A stretch of DNA of 64,000 nucleotides from Bacillus sp. BA3. Lineage in GTDB: Bacteria; Bacillota; Bacilli; Bacillales; DSM-1321. Numbering within the stretch: position 1 is the first letter of the stretch; each line of letters begins with the position of its first letter. The notes under the pieces are model-generated. The model was not told the origin of the DNA. It did no database searches and saw only the letters and a program-made list of their open reading frames with translations. The position numbers and the translations under genes were made by a program. The stretch is taken from NCBI GenBank assembly GCA_002835675.1, contig PIZR01000001.1:486303-550302 (forward strand), given 5' to 3'. Positions 63,247 to 64,000 of the stretch are shown piece after piece.

Positions 63247-63492
63247 ATGGGCACAAATAAGAACAATCCGGATAATCGTTTGGATAATGTTGAAAAAATT
63301 CAAGATGCAATAGAAAATACGGAAGAGAACATAATAGCTGCAAATGAAACGTTATCATTCTCTTCAGGGGAGGAAAAACAGGCAATTCAGGCTAAAAATG
63401 AACGAAGAAGAAAGAGCATTGATGGAATGAAGGAAGAAATGCAAGATGAGCAGGAAGCTCGGGAAAGCGGTTATAGTAACGATAATATGTAA
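63247..63492 (+). CDS. tlp: Thioredoxin-like spore protein Tlp
   Basis: 81 aa from ATG 63247 with ATGAGGTGG upstream. NPDNRLDNVEKIQDAIENT, AANETLSFSSGEEKQAI, KNERRRKSIDGMKEE are the Tlp family pattern. Small acid-soluble, helical; despite its name it has no CXXC. Co-expressed with sspN in the forespore. Confidence 0.93.
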   Translation: MGTNKNNPDNRLDNVEKIQDAIENTEENIIAANETLSFSSGEEKQAIQAKNERRRKSIDGMKEEMQDEQEARESGYSNDNM

Positions 63493-63504
63493 ATAACTAG
63501 GTAA

Positions 63505-63542
63505 AGGGGAGAAAGAGGCAAGAAATCTTTCTCCTCTTTTAT
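63505..63542 (+). terminator. Intrinsic terminator of sspN-tlp
   Basis: GGGGAGAAAGA-GGCAAGAAA-TCTTTCTCCTC then TTTTATTT. Confidence 0.88.
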
Positions 63543-63650
63543 TTAGGTTCATTGAAGGGAAGCAGTCCAGATTAAGACAGCTTAAATGAATTTTGAACAA
63601 TTGTTATGGTAAAATGTTTATTGCAATAGAAATGAAAGTGGGGAAACAAA

Positions 63651-64000
63651 ATGTTCATAGCTGAAAACGAAATTGAAGTGCGGTATGCAGAGACAGATCA
63701 AATGGGTGTTGTTTACCATGCGAATTATTTAATATGGATGGAACTAGGCAGGACAAAATTGATAAATGATTTAGGGTTTTATTATGCTGATATGGAAGCG
63801 GATGGCATCCTCTCACCTGTTATGGATATTCAGGCTTCGTATAAAACCCCTGTTAGATATGGTGATAAGGTAAAAATTAAAACCTGGATTGAAAAATATG
63901 ACGGCTTGCGGGTCGTTTATGGGTATGAGATCGTTAATGGGAAAAATGAAGTAGCGGCTACAGGTCATTCTTCCCACGTTTGCGTTAAAAAGGAGAGCTT
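63651..64000 (+). CDS. yneP: Acyl-CoA thioesterase YneP (hotdog fold), 3' end outside window
   Basis: 116 complete codons are visible and the frame is open at the window edge. The N-terminus IEVRYAETDQMGVVYHANYL has the 4-hydroxybenzoyl-CoA thioesterase signature with catalytic Asp; MDIQASYKTPVRYGDKVKI follows. Hydrolyses short acyl- or aroyl-CoA in the family. AAAGTGGGGAAACAAA ribosome site. Location after tlp equals yneP of B. subtilis. Confidence 0.92.
   Translation, partial: MFIAENEIEVRYAETDQMGVVYHANYLIWMELGRTKLINDLGFYYADMEADGILSPVMDIQASYKTPVRYGDKVKIKTWIEKYDGLRVVYGYEIVNGKNEVAATGHSSHVCVKKES

Noticed and set aside
1-64000. tRNA or rRNA genes, prophage, toxin-antitoxin or defence island
   Set aside because: Looked for cloverleaf/CCA ends, rRNA segments, integrase and defence domains; none seen by eye. 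A tRNAscan or DefenseFinder run would be decisive.

Overview
The window is chromosomal DNA of a low-GC, spore-forming member of the Bacillaceae. Evidence: genes for small acid-soluble spore proteins (SspP, SspO, SspN, Tlp), Bacillus-type promoters, strong ribosome binding sites, S-box, THI-box and B12 riboswitches, and a right end (sspP-sspO-citB-yneN-sspN-tlp-yneP) in the order I recall from Bacillus subtilis. The cobalamin operon has the B. megaterium-type order (cbiW-cbiH60-cbiX-cbiJ-cbiC-cbiD-cbiET-cbiL-cbiF-cbiG-cbiA-cobA-cbiY-cobO-cbiP). With the dispersed GC-rich repeat this fits the Peribacillus (B. simplex) group; the genus is an inference, since no search was run.

Layout. 1-11.8 kb is a nutrient-uptake region: the end of a fused TRAP (TAXI-type) permease, secreted gamma-glutamyltransferase, an acyl-CoA dehydrogenase-like flavoprotein, a four-gene polar amino acid ABC transporter, and a LysR regulator divergent from a formimidoylglutamase. 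12-15 kb has a small unknown gene, an SRAP (HMCES/YedK-type) protein, and an NhaC-family transporter behind a SAM riboswitch (probable methionine transporter, MetT type). 15-19 kb has a two-gene chromate transporter with a divergent LysR gene, then decayed sequence (transposase remnant, DUF2975 gene with a wrecked HTH partner). 19-28.8 kb has a secreted alkyl sulfatase, an MFS transporter with a consensus-matching cre site, a LysR regulator, an acyl-CoA dehydrogenase/acyl-CoA synthetase pair, an alanine/glycine symporter and a YozQ-like protein.

28.9-46.7 kb is the cobalamin locus. cbiMNQO (cobalt ECF transporter) runs leftward and a fifteen-gene operon runs rightward. Each is led by its own B12 riboswitch, back to back, followed by an intrinsic terminator. 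Together they take up cobalt and carry uroporphyrinogen III to adenosylcobyric acid by the anaerobic (early cobalt insertion) route. A precorrin-2 dehydrogenase and the late genes (cbiB, cobU, cobS) are not in the window.

46.8-49.2 kb holds the HU protein gene, a tiny Ser/Arg-rich protein gene tail-to-tail with a YbdM-like protein kinase, and remains of an hpaC-hpaB type flavin reductase/monooxygenase pair. 49.5-57.2 kb is a TPP-riboswitch operon: tenA, ykoE-ykoD-ykoC (thiamine-precursor ECF transporter), tenI, thiO, thiS, thiG, thiF; thiD is absent. 57.3-64 kb is the conserved sspP-sspO/citB/yneN/fbpB-like/sspN/tlp/yneP block, with CcpC-like dyads before citB. A dispersed element of about 200 bp occurs at about 14.9 and 62.3 kb. 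No rRNA, tRNA, CRISPR array, prophage or intact insertion sequence was seen.
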